Assembly: GCA_025232375.1 (NCBI GenBank)
Contig: CP060419.1
Location: 2,417,001 to 2,481,000 of the forward strand
Reading direction: 5' to 3'
Length of the DNA: 64,000 nt
Origin: Pseudoxanthomonas sp. NC8
GTDB lineage: Bacteria; Pseudomonadota; Gammaproteobacteria; Xanthomonadales; Xanthomonadaceae
The notes under the pieces were generated by a model. It was not told the origin of the DNA, made no database searches, and saw nothing but the letters and a program-made list of their open reading frames with translations. The position numbers and the translations under genes were made by a program. Position 1 is the first letter of the stretch, and every line of letters begins with the position of its first letter. This document shows, in pieces, positions 1 to 9,726 of the stretch.

Positions 1-957
1 CGGCTGGAACAGCGCACCGAAGGCGATGATCCCCAGCGTGGCTAGGATCATCGCCCGGCGCCGGCCGCTGCGGTCGGCGTATCGCGCCGACAGCGGGATG
101 GTGACGGCGAAGCACAGCACGCCGGCCATCTGCAGCAGCAGGAATTCCTGGCGGCCGTAGCCCAGCTGCGAGGTACCCCAGCTGAGCGCGAACACGGTCA
201 TCAGGTAGAACAGGACGAAGGTGGCCATCAGCGACAGGGTGCCGACCAGCAGCGTGCCCGGATGCTTGCGCAGCAGCGTGGCCATCGGCAGGCGCTCGCG
301 CTCGTCGCGGTCCAGCGTGGCTGGAACGCGGGCGTCTCGGTGATCCGCAGCCGCACCCACAGCCCGACCAGCACCAGCGCGGCGCTGGCGATGAACGGGA
401 TGCGCCAGCCCCATAGTAGGAACTGGGCCTCGTCCAGGAACTGCGTCAGCAGCAGGAAGATGCCGGTCGAGCACAGGAAGCCCAGCGGCGCGCCCAGCTG
501 CGGGAACATGCCGTACCAGGCGCGCTTGCCGGGCGGCGCGTTCTCGGTGGCCAGCAGCACCGCGCCGCCCCACCCCCGCCCAGGCGGGCGCCTTACCGAA
601 GCGGCACAGCGCCAGCAGCGCCGGCGCCAGCACCCCGACCTGCGCATGGGTCGGCAGCAGGCCGATCAGCACGGTCGAGATGCCCATGGTCAGCAGCGCC
701 GCCACCAGGGTCGCCTTGCGCCCGACCCGGTCGCCGTAGTGGCCGAACAGGGCCGAACCCAGCGGCCGGGCGAAGAAGGCCAGGGCGAAGGTGGCCAGCG
801 ACTGCAGGGTCGCCGCGGTCGGCTCGGACGCCGGGAAGAACAGGTGCGGGAACACCAGCACCGCCGCGGTGGCGTAGATGTAGAAATCGAAGAACTCGAT
901 CGTCGTACCAATGAGGCTGGCGAACAGGATGCGGCGGGACGAAGCGGGTGCACTCAT
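1..957 (-). CDS. MFS transporter, metabolite:H+ symporter (ProP-like) type, partial
   Basis: Inner-membrane secondary transporter of the major facilitator superfamily; the substrate is unknown. From the ATG at 957 the protein opens with the MHS-subfamily signature of an early EFFDFYIYATAA helix, then GHYGDRVGRKATL, the conserved loop 2-3 motif. Later segments read MFPQLGAPLGFL and WGWRIPFIAS, again typical of this subfamily, followed by the central loop around RITETPAFQ. The C-terminal half lies outside the window. The frame breaks twice, near 575-600 (a stretch that should encode the GGEWGGA-type motif) and near 325; both sides are conserved, so I read them as sequence errors. It is transcribed away from the efflux operon at 1283. 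Family assignment is firm, substrate is not. Confidence 0.85.
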   Translation of the reverse strand, partial: MSAPASSRRILFASLIGTTIEFFDFYIYATAAVLVFPHLFFPASEPTAATLQSLATFALAFFARPLGSALFGHYGDRVGRKATLVAALLTMGISTVLIGLLPTHAQVGVLAPALLALCRFGKAPAWAGVGRRGAAGHRERAARQARLVRHVPAAGRAAGLPVLDRHLPAADAVPGRGPVPTMGLAHPVHRQRRAGAGRAVGAAADHRDARVPATLDRDERERLPMATLLRKHPGTLLVGTLSLMATFVLFYLMTVFALSWGTSQLGYGRQEFLLLQMAGVLCFAVTIPLSARYADRSGRRRAMILATLGIIAFGALFQP

Positions 958-1282
958 CGGCAGTCAGTGAAGATGGCGTGAAGTCGGGCCGATTCTGGCA
1001 GATCCGGCGCACCGGAAAGACGGCTCGCGGTTCTTTCGGGGGCCGGCGGTGCCCGGCCGCGCCCGGCGCGGCGCGGCTGTCCACGGATCCGGCGCCGGCG
1101 CAAGCGTTGCCCCGCAACCCCGTCGCCGGCGAGAATCCAGCCCGCCACCTCGCATCGCGGCCGCAGCCGGCACCCGCCGCCTCCCGCCGCCAGAACCATT
1201 CACGCAACGCCCCGCACGGGTCGCCGACGCTCCACGCGCCGGATCGGCCTGCCCCTTGCCTGAGTAGAAGAACGGAATCGCC
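958..1282. other. intergenic region between divergent transporter genes
   Basis: A GC-rich stretch of 325 bases lying between the divergent starts at 957 and 1283. It must hold promoters for both. I see no gene, no convincing -10 or -35 box and no strong inverted repeat. The open frames crossing it have arginine- and proline-rich shadow composition. Confidence 0.5.
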
Positions 1283-2480
1283 ATGGCCCCACGCACCCCG
1301 TCCACCGTTACCGCACGCGCGCCGTCCTACACGCGGCGCATGGCCCTGATGCTGATCGGCGTGGCCGTGATCTTCGGCGGCGTGTTCGCGATCAAGGCAT
1401 TCATGGCCAAGGCCACCAACGACTTCTTCGACAACATGCCGCAGCCGCCGGTGGAGGTCAGCACCTTCCCGGCACGCAACGAGCGCTGGGCAGGCAGCGC
1501 CGAGGCGGTCGGCACGCTGGTGGCCGACAACGGCACCGACGTGACCACCGAGGCCGGCGGCGTGGTCCAGGCCATCGCCTTCGAATCCGGTAAGGCCGTG
1601 CGCAAGGGTGACCTGCTGGTGCAGCTCAACACCGCCAACGAGCAGGCCCAGCTCAGGGCGCTGGAGACCGCGGCGCGACTGGCGGTCACCCAGCGCGACC
1701 GCTGGCGCGAGCTGGGCCAGCAGAAGCTGGTCTCGCGTTCGGAAGTGGACGAGCGCATCGCCGACGCCGCGACCACCCGCGGCTGAGGCCGAGGCGCAGC
1801 GCGCGCTGATCGCGCAGAAGACCATCCGCGCGCCGTTCGACGGCGTGCTCGGCATCCGCAAGGTCAACCTCGGCCAGTACCTCAACCCGGGCGACCCGAT
1901 CGTCAGCCTGCAGGCGCTCGACCCGATCCACGTCGACTTCACCCTGCCCGAGCAGCGCATGAACCAGGTCGCGATCGGCACGCCGGTGCGGCTGGAAGTG
2001 GACGCCGCGCCCGGCAAGCCCTTCGAAGCGAAGGTCACCGCGATCGAACCGTCGGTCGACGCAAGCACCCGCAACTTCAAGGTCCGCGCCAGCCTTGCGA
2101 ACCCGGGCGGCGAACTGCGCCCGGGTACCTTCGGCCGGGTCGGCTTCGACCTGGGCCAGTCCAGCGCGGTGGTGGTGGTGCCGCAGACCGCGGTCAGCTT
2201 CAACCCGTACGGCAACTCGGTGTACGTGGTGGTCGCGGCGCCGAAGAAGGCCGGCGCCGAACCGGCCGAGGGCATGCCGCAGGCCACCCACGTGGTCAAG
2301 CAGCGCTTCGTCACCACCGGCCCGTCGCGCGGCGACCTGGTCGGCATCATCGACGGGCTCAAGCCCGGCGAGGTGGTGGTGACCAGTGGCCTGCTGCGCC
2401 TGCGCAACGACGCCGGGGTGACCATCAACAACAAGGTGCAGCCGGCCGCGCAGGACAGGCCCGAGCCCGAGAACCGCTGA
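1283..2480 (+). CDS. RND efflux periplasmic adaptor (membrane fusion protein)
   Basis: Periplasmic adaptor that would link the pump encoded just downstream to an outer-membrane channel. After a short cytoplasmic tail there is one membrane anchor (about residues 20-40). Next comes the barrel-sandwich or lipoyl half (GGVVQAIAFESGKAVRKGD), a coiled-coil hairpin rich in Arg/Glu/Gln, the second lipoyl half (IRAPFDGVLGIRKVNLGQY), and a beta-barrel/membrane-proximal end containing DGLKPGEVVVTSG. These are standard for the HlyD/MFP family of AcrA/MexE type. Total length is about 399 residues, normal for the family. One frame break lies near 1775-1785 in the hairpin. The pump follows after 85 bases, so the two are very likely one operon. 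Confidence 0.9.
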
Positions 2481-2565
2481 TGCGCCGCGACGGCGGGCCC
2501 GCGCCACGCGCGGCCCGCCGCCCTTCCTTTCCTGCCGCGCCGCCAGCGCGCGGCGGAGGACCCGG

Positions 2566-5500
2566 ATGAAATTCACCGACATCTTCATCAACAAGCCGGT
2601 GCTGGCGATGGTCGTCAGCCTGTTCATCCTGCTGCTCGGGCTGCGCTCGTTCAATGAACTGAACGTGCGCCAGTACCCGGAGCTGCAGAACGCGGTGGTC
2701 ACGGTCAGCACCGCCTACTACGGCGCCGACGCGGACCTGATGCAGGGCTTCGTCACCACCCCGCTCGAACGCGAGGTGGCCTCGGCCGAGGGCATCGACT
2801 ACCTGACCTCGACCAGCGCCGCCGGCATCTCGACGATCCAGGCCTACATCCGCCTGGACCATGACGCCAACGAGGCGCTCACCCAGGTCGCGGCCAAGGT
2901 CAACAAGCTGCGCAGCCAGCTGCCGGCCGAATCCGAGGACCCGGTGATCGACCTGCAGCAGGGCCAGCAGATCGCGGCGATGTACGTGTCGTTCGCCAGC
3001 GACCAGCTCGACAACAACCAGATCACCGACTACCTGATGCGCGCGGTCGAGCCGCGCATCGCCACCATTCCCGGCGTGCAGCGCGCCGACATCCTCGGCG
3101 CGGGCACCTTCGCCATGCGCGTATGGATGAAGCCGGACCGGATGGCGTCCCTGGGCGTGACCGCCAGCGACGTGCACGCATCCCTGCAGGCCAACAACGT
3201 GCTCTCTGCGCTGGGTTCGACCAAGGGCCAGATGGTCGCCGTCGACCTGACCGCGCGCACCGACCTGCGCAGCGCGGAGGAGTTCCGCCAGCTGATCGTG
3301 CGCGAGCACGACGGCGCGATCGTGCGCCTGGGCGAGATCGCCGATGTCGAGCTTGGCTCGGAGAACTACGGCGCCTCGGTGCGGATCAACGGCGACGCTG
3401 CCACCTTCATGGGCATTTTCGTCTCGCCCGACGCCAACTCGCTGGACGTGATCGCCGAGGTCCGCCGGGTCTGGGACGCGGAAATCCTGCCGCAGCTGCC
3501 CGAGGGCATCATCGCCACCATCCCCTACGACAGCACCGAGTCGATCCAGGACGCGATCAACGAGGTGGTCAAGACGATCATCGAGGCTGTGGTCATCGTG
3601 ATCGTGGTGATCTTCCTGTTATGGGCTCGCTGCGCAGCGTGGTCATCCCGGCGGTCACCGTGCCGCTGTCGCTGGTCGGCGCGCTGTTCCTGATGCTGCT
3701 GATGGGCTTCACCATCAACCTGCTGACCCTGCTGGCGATGGTGCTGGCGATCGGAATAGTGGTGGACGACGCGATCATCGTGCTCGAGAACATCCACCGC
3801 CACATCGAGGAGGGCATGAGCCCGCACGATGCGTCGATCAAGGGTGCGCGCGAGCTGGCCAGGCCGGTGGTGGCGATGACCACGACGCTGGTCGCGGTGT
3901 ACCTGCCGATCGGCTTCCAGGGTGGCCTGACCGGCGTGCTGTTCACCGAGTTCGCCTTCACCCTGGCCGGCTCGGTGCTGCTGTCGGGCATCATCGCCCT
4001 GACCCTGTCGCCGATGATGTGCGCCAGGCTGCTCAAGCCGCACAGCGCCCACGGCAAGAGCCGGCTGGAGTCCTGGCTGGACGCGCGCTTCGAGTGGCTG
4101 CGCACCGGTTACGAACGGCGCCTGCACAGTGCACTGGAAACCCGCGGCGTGATCGCCGTGTTCGGCGCACTGGTGCTGGTGTCGTGCGTGTTCCTGTACA
4201 TGACCGCGCCCAAGGAGCCCGCGCCGCTGGAGGACGAAGGCTTCATCTTCGCGGTGGGCAGCGCCGACGCGTACACCACCCTGGACTACGTCGAGCGCTA
4301 CACCGAGGAACTGGAAACGGCGGTCAAGGCCATCCCCGAGGTCAACGACTTCTTCCTGTTCAACGGCGGCTTCGGCGGCGGTGGCGGCGCGAGCAACAGC
4401 GCCATGGGCGGGTTCGTGCTCAAGCCGTGGAGCCAGCGCGACCGCTCCACCAACCAGATCCTGCAACAGGAACTGCAGCCCAGGCTGTCCTCGATCACCG
4501 GCCTGAACACCTTCGCCCTGGTCCCGCCCTCGCTGCCCAGCGCCGGCGGCGATGGTGGCGGCAGCGAGTTCTTATCCTGGGCATCGGCAGCCTGCAGCAG
4601 CTCAACGAGCTGTCCGACGCGATCCTGCAGAAGGCGATGGAGAGCAAGCGCTTCATCTTCCTGGACAAGGACCTGAAGATCGACAAGCCGCGCATCGAGG
4701 TGCAGATCGACCGCGAGAAGGCGGCCTTGCTCGGCATCGACATGCGCACCTGGCCGCGGACATGGCGGCGATGCTCTCGGGCGGCTACGTCAACCGCTTC
4801 GCCATGGAGAACCGGTCCTACCGGGTGATCCCGCAGGTGCAGCGCAGCGACCGGCTCAACGCCGCGCAGCTGGAGAACTACTACACCCGCACCCGCGACG
4901 GCGAACTGGTGCCGCTGTCGACCCTGGTGACGCTGAAGGAAACCGCCCAGCCACAGACGCTCAAGCGCTTCCAGCAGCTCAACGCGGTCGGCATCACCTT
5001 CGCCCCGCGCCCCGGCGTGTCCAAGGGCGAGGCGCTGCGCGTGCTGGAGGAGGCCGCGGCCGAGGTGCTGCCGCAGGGCTACAGCGTCGACTACGCCGGC
5101 GAGTCGCGCCAGTTCAAGCAGGAAGGCGCGGCGATGCTGGTGACCTTGGCCTTCGCCCTGATCGCGATCTTCCCATCCCATGGCCGCGCAGTTCGAGAGC
5201 TTCCGCGATGCGCTGATCATGCTGATCACCGTGCCGATGGCGATCTCCGGCGCGCTGCTGGTGCTCAACGCGCTGGCGCTGCTGTCCGGCGTGCTGCAGT
5301 TCACCGGGATCGAGGCGTTCCCGGGCATGAGCATCAACATCTACACCCAGGTCGGCCTGGTCACCCTGATCGGCGTGATCGCCAAGCACGGCATCCTGAT
5401 CGTGGAGTTCGCCAACAAGCTGCAGCAGCAGGGCCTGTCCAAGCGCGAGGCGATCGAGCAGGCCACCGGCATCCGCCTGCGCCCGGTGCTGATGACCACC

Positions 5501-5728
5501 GCCGCCCTGGTGTTCGCGATGATCCCGCTGCTGATCGCCAACGGCCCCGGTGCCGCCGCGCGCTTCTCGATGGGCATGGTGATCGCCGCCGGCATGACCA
5601 TCGGCACCGCGTTCACCCTGTTCGTGCTGCCGGCGGTCTACCTGTACCTTACCCGCGACCACAGCATCGACCGCGCCAGCGCGATCGAGGTCGCCGCCGG
5701 CGACGCGCCGGAACCTCAGGCGTACTGA
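2566..5728 (+). CDS. RND multidrug efflux permease, HAE1 family
   Basis: Proton-driven inner-membrane pump of the AcrB/MexF type, about 1,054 residues when the frame is restored. Visible features in order: the N-terminal helix ending in QYPELQNAVVTVS; porter domain repeats; TM4 motif GIVVDDAIIVLENIHRH with the paired aspartates of the proton relay; a Gly-rich stretch (about 4372-4395); the second porter half; and TM10 segment GLVTLIGVIAKHGILIVEF with the conserved lysine. Frame breaks lie near 3617, 4570, 4748 and 5171, all inside conserved segments, so the real gene is probably intact. The start at 2566 gives the standard MKFTDIFI opening and follows a GGCGGAGGA ribosome site. No outer-membrane factor gene follows, so a shared TolC-like channel is needed. 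Confidence 0.93.
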
Positions 5729-5741
5729 GGTCCATCGTTGC

Positions 5742-5769
5742 GCGACGGGCTCCTGCAGGAGCCCGTCGC
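5742..5769. terminator. 28-bp perfect palindrome after the efflux operon
   Basis: A perfect inverted repeat, GCGACGGGCTCCTG and its complement with no loop bases, begins 13 bases after the pump stop codon. It can form a strong hairpin, but no T-run follows. It may act as a transcription end or be a REP-like dispersed element. Confidence 0.5.
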
Positions 5770-5905
5770 TGGCGGGCCGGCGGAAGCGTGCTCCTGGCCT
5801 GCTGGAGCATTCCCGCAGCCAACGCGGCGCACACCCGTGCGTGGGCGAAGCCCCGGCCTGCGCTATCTTCGGCCGCGATGCCTTCCCCGGACATGGGCAC
5901 GCCAG

Positions 5906-6115
5906 ATGGACGCAGCCGATCCCGAAGTGGTCGCAATGCTCGATGCGCTGGAGGCCAGCCTGCCCCGGCTCATCATGGACACGCCGCCGTACGAGCTGAT
6001 GGATGCCTTCGCCGACGCGGCCGAGGCGATCGCCGAGGTGGCCGGCCCCGAACACGCGTCCTACGTGAGCACCCGCCTGCAGGCGATGGCCGGGTCGCTG
6101 CCGCTGGGGTACTAG
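5906..6115 (+). CDS. small conserved-looking hypothetical protein (69 aa)
   Basis: A short acidic alpha-helical protein beginning MDAADPEVVAMLDAL and ending SLPLGY. Low Arg and Ser content, Ala/Leu/Glu-rich helices and third-position GC preference look like real coding sequence, unlike the Arg/Pro-rich shadow frames around it. The frame stays open upstream to 5738, but that extension has shadow composition, so the ATG at 5906 is preferred. No signal peptide or membrane segment. I do not recognise a family. It stands alone between the palindrome at 5742 and the membrane protein at 6292. Confidence 0.55.
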   Translation: MDAADPEVVAMLDALEASLPRLIMDTPPYELMDAFADAAEAIAEVAGPEHASYVSTRLQAMAGSLPLGY

Positions 6116-6291
6116 CGGCGGTCCTGCTGCCGGTCCCCCGCGTGGAGCGGTCATGCGATGGCGGCTCCCCCGACAGTGGCCCGGAGGTGGAAGGCGCGCG
6201 CACCCCTGCCTCACGTCGCCCCACCTCCGGCACATGGCCGGGCGGCGCCTGCGGGCTATCGTCGGATCGACGTCGAACGGGAGACTCCGGG

Positions 6292-6724
6292 ATGCCGCAC
6301 GTATCGACCCTGCGCCTGTGCCTGCTGCGCGGCATGTACCTGCTCATCGCGGTCGGGCTCGGCCTGACGATCTGGCCGTCGATCATCGCCCCGGGCCATC
6401 CCGCGGCCGATCCGCACTCGGTGATCCGCGCCCTGCTCGGTGGCCTGTCACTGATGTGCCTGCTGGGCCTGCGCCACCCGTTGAAGATGCTGCCGCTGCT
6501 GCTGTTCGAACTGGCCTGGAAGGTCATCTGGGTGGTCGCCTCCGCGCTGCCGGCCTTGGCGCGCCGGCAGCCTGGATGCCTACGGCAGCGAGTCCCTGTT
6601 CGCCTGCATGATGGGCGTGGTGCTGGTGCCGCTGGTGGTGCCGTGGGGCCATGTCTGGCGCACCTACGTCCGCGGCCCGGGCGAGCCGTGGCGCGCGCAT
6701 GCCGGGGCCGCCACCCGGCGCTAG
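6292..6724 (+). CDS. small hypothetical integral membrane protein
   Basis: About 144 residues with four hydrophobic stretches: near residues 8-28 (MYLLIAVGLGLTIWP), 44-60, 65-85 (LLLFELAWKVIWVVASAL) and, after a frame break, 100-120 (MMGVVLVPLVVPWGHVW). The break is at about 6552, where CCTTGGCG stands for an expected CCTGGCG; restoring it joins both halves into one smooth protein. The start at 6292 follows a GGGAG ribosome site. The function is unknown; the overall look is that of small DoxX-like or conserved inner-membrane proteins. Confidence 0.65.
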
Positions 6725-6844
6725 CGCCCGTGTGGCGCATGCTTGCAAGGCATGCGCGAGGGCTCCGATTGGCCGCCACGGACCGGAGATGCGAAAATCG
6801 CGCATCCACGACCGTGCCCGCCACGGCCCACCTTCCGGAATCCA

Positions 6845-7705
6845 GTGAGAACACCCCAAGGCCTGCAGGCGCTGATAGACGACGGCGTCATCGACGAAGT
6901 GCTGCGCCCGCTCAAGAGCGGCAAGGAAGCAGCGGTATACGTCGTCAGCAGCGGCGGCGAGGTGCGCTGCGCGAAGGTCTACAAGGACATGGCGCAGCGC
7001 AGCTTCCAGCAGCGCGTGCAGTACCAGGAGGGCCGCAAGGTGCGCGGCAGCCGCGAGGCGCGCGCGATCGGCAAGGCCACCAAGTACGGTCGCAAGCAGC
7101 AGGAAACGGCCTGGAAGAACACCGAGGTGGACGCGCTGTACCAGCTGCGTGCTGCCGGCGTGCGCGTGCCCGAACCATTCGGCTACTTCCACGGCGTGCT
7201 GGTGATGGAACTGGTCACCGATGCCGAAGGCTTCAGCGCGCCACGCCTGGGCGAAGTCGAGCTCGAGCCCGGTAAGGCGCGCGAGTACCACAAGGTGCTG
7301 GTCCGCCAGGTCCAGCTGATGCTGTGCTGCGGGCTGATCCACGGCGACCTGTCCGCGTACAACGTGCTGGTCGGGCCCGATGGCCCGGTGGTGATCGATT
7401 TCCCGCAGGTGGTCAGCGCCGGCGGCAACAACGCGGCCCGCACGATGCTGCTGCGCGACGTCAACAACCTCACCGCCAGCCTCGGCCGTTTCGCGCCGGA
7501 GCTCCTGGACACCTGGTTCGGCGAGGAGATGTGGGCCCTGTTCGAGGCCGGCGAACTGCATCCGGACACCGTGCTGAGCGGCGAGTTCACCCCGGACGAA
7601 AGCAGCATCGACCTGGACAGCGTGCGCCACGCGATCAACGACGCCCGCGAGGAAGCGCTGATCCGGCAGCAGGGGCGCGAAGCGGCGGCGGAAGACGACG
7701 CCTAG
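6845..7705 (+). CDS. RIO1-family protein kinase
   Basis: Cytoplasmic serine kinase of the bacterial RIO1-like family (PA4780 type). From the GTG at 6845 the protein has 286 residues. Residues 25-33 form the nucleotide-binding SGKEAAVYV. The catalytic loop HGDLSAYNVL is near 166-175 with Asp and Asn in place, followed by the metal-binding VVIDFPQ. The segment KVRGSREARAIGK is the bacterial RIO insert. The frame is open back to an ATG at 6743, but the extra 34 residues have shadow composition, so the GTG is preferred. The gene has no break. Its in vivo substrate is not evident from the neighbours. Confidence 0.88.
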   Translation: MRTPQGLQALIDDGVIDEVLRPLKSGKEAAVYVVSSGGEVRCAKVYKDMAQRSFQQRVQYQEGRKVRGSREARAIGKATKYGRKQQETAWKNTEVDALYQLRAAGVRVPEPFGYFHGVLVMELVTDAEGFSAPRLGEVELEPGKAREYHKVLVRQVQLMLCCGLIHGDLSAYNVLVGPDGPVVIDFPQVVSAGGNNAARTMLLRDVNNLTASLGRFAPELLDTWFGEEMWALFEAGELHPDTVLSGEFTPDESSIDLDSVRHAINDAREEALIRQQGREAAAEDDA

Positions 7706-7887
7706 CAACAGGCGCGATCGGCGACCCGGGGCGACGCGTCGCGAGAAGTACCGACGGCGGCGGCACCGGCGCCCGGAGAGCGCGCCACAGCGACGGAATC
7801 CGACGTTGCCGTGCAGGCGGCGGCAGATGGCGCCGCGACGTGCGGACGGCAGGAGGGCGGCGCGCAGGCACCGCGCCGCACGCGACC

Positions 7888-8635
7888 TCAGAAGCGTTCG
7901 CCCACCGGCAGGTAGCGCCAGGCACCCGGCGGCATCGCCCCGTCCGGGCCCTTGCCCAGCGCGACCTTGCCGATCCGCAGGCGCCGGATCGACACCACCC
8001 GCAGGCCGACCTGGCGGCACATGTCGCGCAGCTGCCCGCCCTGCACGCCCTTGATCGCGAACCGCAGCCGGGTTTCGTTCTGCCAGCTGACCTTGCACGG
8101 CGGCAGCACGCGGCCGTTGTACGACAGGCCCTGGCCGAGCCTGTGCATGCCATACGGGGCGAGCTCGCCATCGACCTCGACGACGTACTCGTGCTCGATT
8201 TCGTCGCCGTCCTCGGTCAGCCGGCGCCAGACCCGGCCGTCCCAGGTCAGCACCATCAGCCCGCTGGCCTCCGCATCCATCGACACCAGCGGCGTCAGCC
8301 GGTGGAAGTGGCGCTGCAGCGGGCGGATGCCGGACGGATCGTCGGGCCAGCGATTTTCCGGGATCACCAGCGCGCTGGCGGGCTTGGCTCCGGAGATCGC
8401 ATCCCACCCGGACGGCTTGTGCAGCAGGATCGTGGCCGGCTCCACCGCCTCCAGGCTGGCGGCGGGATCCAGCTCCACGCGCTCGACCGTCACCCGGTAC
8501 TGCGGCGCCTCGACCACCTTGGCCGTCCACCGACACCCATCCGTTGCGGATGTACTGTTCGGCCTCGGCGCGCGTGCAGCCGGCGAGCTGGGCAACGCGA
8601 TGGGCAAGGCGGACCGGGTCGGACATGGCAGGCAT
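7888..8635 (-). CDS. S4-domain rRNA pseudouridine synthase (RsuA/RluB/RluF type)
   Basis: Enzyme converting uridine to pseudouridine in rRNA. The N-terminus carries an S4 RNA-binding domain (AEQYIRNGWVSVDG). The catalytic centre RLTPLVSMDAEASGL contains the invariant aspartate, although the usual RLDxDTxGL is altered around it. The C-terminal end reads QLRDMCRQVGLRVVSIRRLRI, the characteristic RsuA-type tail. One frame break at about 8522 lies inside the S4 domain, where CCAAGG replaces the expected CCAGG. Two in-frame starts exist, 8635 and 8626 (MSDPVRL); the second matches the usual start better. Which rRNA position it modifies cannot be told from sequence. Confidence 0.87.
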
Positions 8636-8714
8636 CGCGGACGGGGGCGCGCAGTGTAACCACCCCAGCGTCCGCCGCACGTCGCGCCGGGCCGAACCGC
8701 CCACGACCCGCGCC

Positions 8715-9656
8715 TCAGAGCCCGCCACCCCAGCGATGCTGCCAGGACACCCCCACCGCATCGAATTCGTTGCCGGTGCGCGCGTACACGCCGCTGCTGA
8801 CGGCGAGCTTGACCGAGTTCCTGCGGTCCACCGGCAGCGACAGCGAGGCGCCGACGCGCCAGTTCTGCTGCAGGTCGCGGTTGTAGCGCCCGTCCAGCTG
8901 CGAGCGCCCGCCGGCGAAGTAGGTCGCGTCGAACGACCACCACGCCCCCGACGGCAGGCTGCGGATCAGGTTGCCCTGCAGGGCGTACACCGGCTGCTGG
9001 GACCGCGTGACGCCGCCGTAGAAGTCGTCGTTGTCGGTGAAGAAGGTCGCCCCCAGCTTCACCTCGCCGATCCACGGGCCCGTGGCCTTCGACAGGCCGA
9101 GCTCGGGCTTGAACGACCAGCGGTTGGCGGTGATGTTGACGATCCGGTCCTCGTCGTACTGGCCAAGCGGCGGCGATACCTGCAGGCTCGCGCCGATGAT
9201 CAGGTCCTGGTTCCAGTCCCGGAACTCGGCCATCGACAGTGCAGGCGCCCCATGGAAGTTCATCGACAGGCGCATCACCGGCCGACCGAAACCGGTGACC
9301 TTGCGCTCGACCGGCAGGCCCGGGTAGTCGGCGCTGCCGCTGAGCCGGGTATACGGCACCGCCGCGTCGAACTTGGCCGACCGCCCCCACAGCGCGAACG
9401 CGTGCGCATAGCCCAGCACCAGGCTGGTCGTGCGCAGGTCCTCGTTGGTGGCCGGTATGGACGCATCGAAGTTCAGGCCGCCGCGCGTGTGTACGCCGCC
9501 CACCACCGCGAAGTTCATTCCCACGGGGACATTGCCATAGGCGCGCGGCTCGAAGTCCTGTGCGGCCGCGTGTCCGGCGGCCGCCAGTAGCGCCGCGGTG
9601 GCGATCCACCGCTTCGATGCCGATGCCCGCGCGATCCGCCCCGGCCGAAACGCCAT
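8715..9656 (-). CDS. outer-membrane transporter-like protein (phenol MetA-degradation family)
   Basis: An intact 313-residue exported protein. The N-terminus has a signal peptide with a basic start (RIARASASKRW), a hydrophobic core (IATAALLAAA) and a cleavage site after AAAQ. The rest is a run of alternating beta strands with aromatic ends (for example WSFKPELGLSKATGPWIGEV), closing in HRWGGGL. This matches the PF13557-type outer-membrane beta-barrel family, often annotated simply as transporter. It starts only 70 bases downstream of the C39 exporter, on the same strand, so co-transcription is possible, but a TolC-like role is not supported because the fold differs. Confidence 0.75.
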   Translation of the reverse strand: MAFRPGRIARASASKRWIATAALLAAAGHAAAQDFEPRAYGNVPVGMNFAVVGGVHTRGGLNFDASIPATNEDLRTTSLVLGYAHAFALWGRSAKFDAAVPYTRLSGSADYPGLPVERKVTGFGRPVMRLSMNFHGAPALSMAEFRDWNQDLIIGASLQVSPPLGQYDEDRIVNITANRWSFKPELGLSKATGPWIGEVKLGATFFTDNDDFYGGVTRSQQPVYALQGNLIRSLPSGAWWSFDATYFAGGRSQLDGRYNRDLQQNWRVGASLSLPVDRRNSVKLAVSSGVYARTGNEFDAVGVSWQHRWGGGL

Positions 9657-9726
9657 CGTGCCCGATCTCCATCCCGATGCTGGACCGAGTCTATCCCGGG
9701 TCGGGCAGCAGGTGCCGGGCGCGGCG

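Noticed and set aside
593..2434. Very long open frames on the strand opposite real genes (for example 593-2434 and 15755-18004 on the minus strand, 4552-7275 on the plus strand)
   Set aside because: They are GC-content shadows: rich in Arg, Pro, Gly and His, without motifs, and fully overlapped by clearly recognised genes in other frames.
5742..5769. Phage or integrative element attachment site
   Set aside because: It is a perfect palindrome at an operon end, without a direct repeat partner, integrase or tRNA nearby.
8715..9656. Outer-membrane channel partner (TolC-like) of the C39 exporter
   Set aside because: The protein is a beta-barrel of the phenol-degradation transporter family and lacks the long helical repeats of TolC-type channels. 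Its nearness may be coincidental.
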